From: Actinacidiphila acididurans
GTDB lineage: Bacteria > Actinomycetota > Actinomycetes > Streptomycetales > Streptomycetaceae
Assembly (NCBI RefSeq): GCF_016918855.1
Contig: NZ_JADKYB010000024.1
Location: 88,449 to 152,448, forward strand
Direction: 5' to 3'
Length of the DNA stretch: 64,000 nucleotides
Shown one piece after another: positions 63,910 to 64,000 of the stretch. Below the pieces are notes generated by a model. That model saw only the letters and a program-made list of their open reading frames with translations. It was not told where the DNA came from and searched no databases. The position numbers and the translations under genes were made by a program. The first letter of the stretch is position 1; every line of letters begins with the position of its first letter.

Positions 63910-64000
63910 CCCACCGGCTCGCCCATCGGCCGACCCACCGCACCGGCAGCGCCCGGTACCGCCGCTGCCCACCCGCGCCGTTCCGCCCGCCGCCATCCGG

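Overview
The window is high-GC actinobacterial DNA, most likely Streptomyces or a close relative. The signs are strong GC third-position bias, many GTG starts with GGAGG-type Shine-Dalgarno sites, a DUF397 remnant, an ECF41 sigma factor, a StrR-type regulator and a TTA codon in that regulator. The left edge (1-3577) holds the 3' end of a secreted or surface Ig-like protein, a 5'-truncated DUF397 relic, a strong terminator and a solitary N6-adenine DNA methyltransferase.

The centre (about 3609-43807) is a complete-looking hybrid PKS/NRPS cluster. The minus-strand operon reads, in order of transcription: FAAL-ACP-KS-AT-DH-ER-KR-ACP (31230-40133), KS-AT-ACP (27880-31233), C-A(Ser)-PCP (24551-27883), KS-AT-KR-DH-ACP (18735-24554), a FabG-like SDR, a P450 with a 3Fe-4S ferredoxin, a type II thioesterase, a KAS III, C-A-PCP-C-A-PCP-E-C (4895-14482) and an MFS exporter. 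Many junctions are ATGA or GTGA overlaps. Diverging from it is crotonyl-CoA carboxylase/reductase (CCR), followed by MbtH and a StrR-type ParB-fold activator. The order predicts this pathway: FAAL loads a fatty acid; it is extended by one fully reduced and one unreduced polyketide unit; Ser is added; one malonyl unit is added with ketoreduction and dehydration; then a Gly-like residue and a D-Val/Ile-like residue follow. Release would be by a terminal condensation domain, since no TE domain is present. This layout matches what is expected for 4-amino-2,4-pentadienoate (APD) cyclolipodepsipeptides of the rakicidin / BE-43547 / vinylamycin / microtermolide type. Differences include no N-methyltransferase, a Val-like last residue with epimerization, and a CCR plus an XAGH-type AT that point to an ethylmalonyl or other alkylmalonyl extender.

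Regulation is visible in the sequence. A 17-bp-arm perfect palindrome with an 11-bp spacer, carrying GTTCAACTG/CAGTTGAAC, lies between the divergent PKS operon and CCR and fits the StrR-family operator. The StrR-like gene has a TTA codon at codon 4, implying bldA-dependent control.

The right part (44644-64000) is ordinary Streptomyces accessory and housekeeping content: a methyltransferase, an ECF41 sigma factor divergent from a carboxymuconolactone-decarboxylase-like gene, a transglutaminase-like protein, a three-gene YbjQ-like set (one member lacking a start codon), a MarR/DHA2 efflux pair with a clear operator, alpha/beta hydrolases, an LLM flavin oxidoreductase, a VOC protein, a DUF4328 membrane protein, a secreted protein of unknown function, a small hypothetical operon, and a ROK repressor divergent from a secreted GH3 beta-glucosidase.
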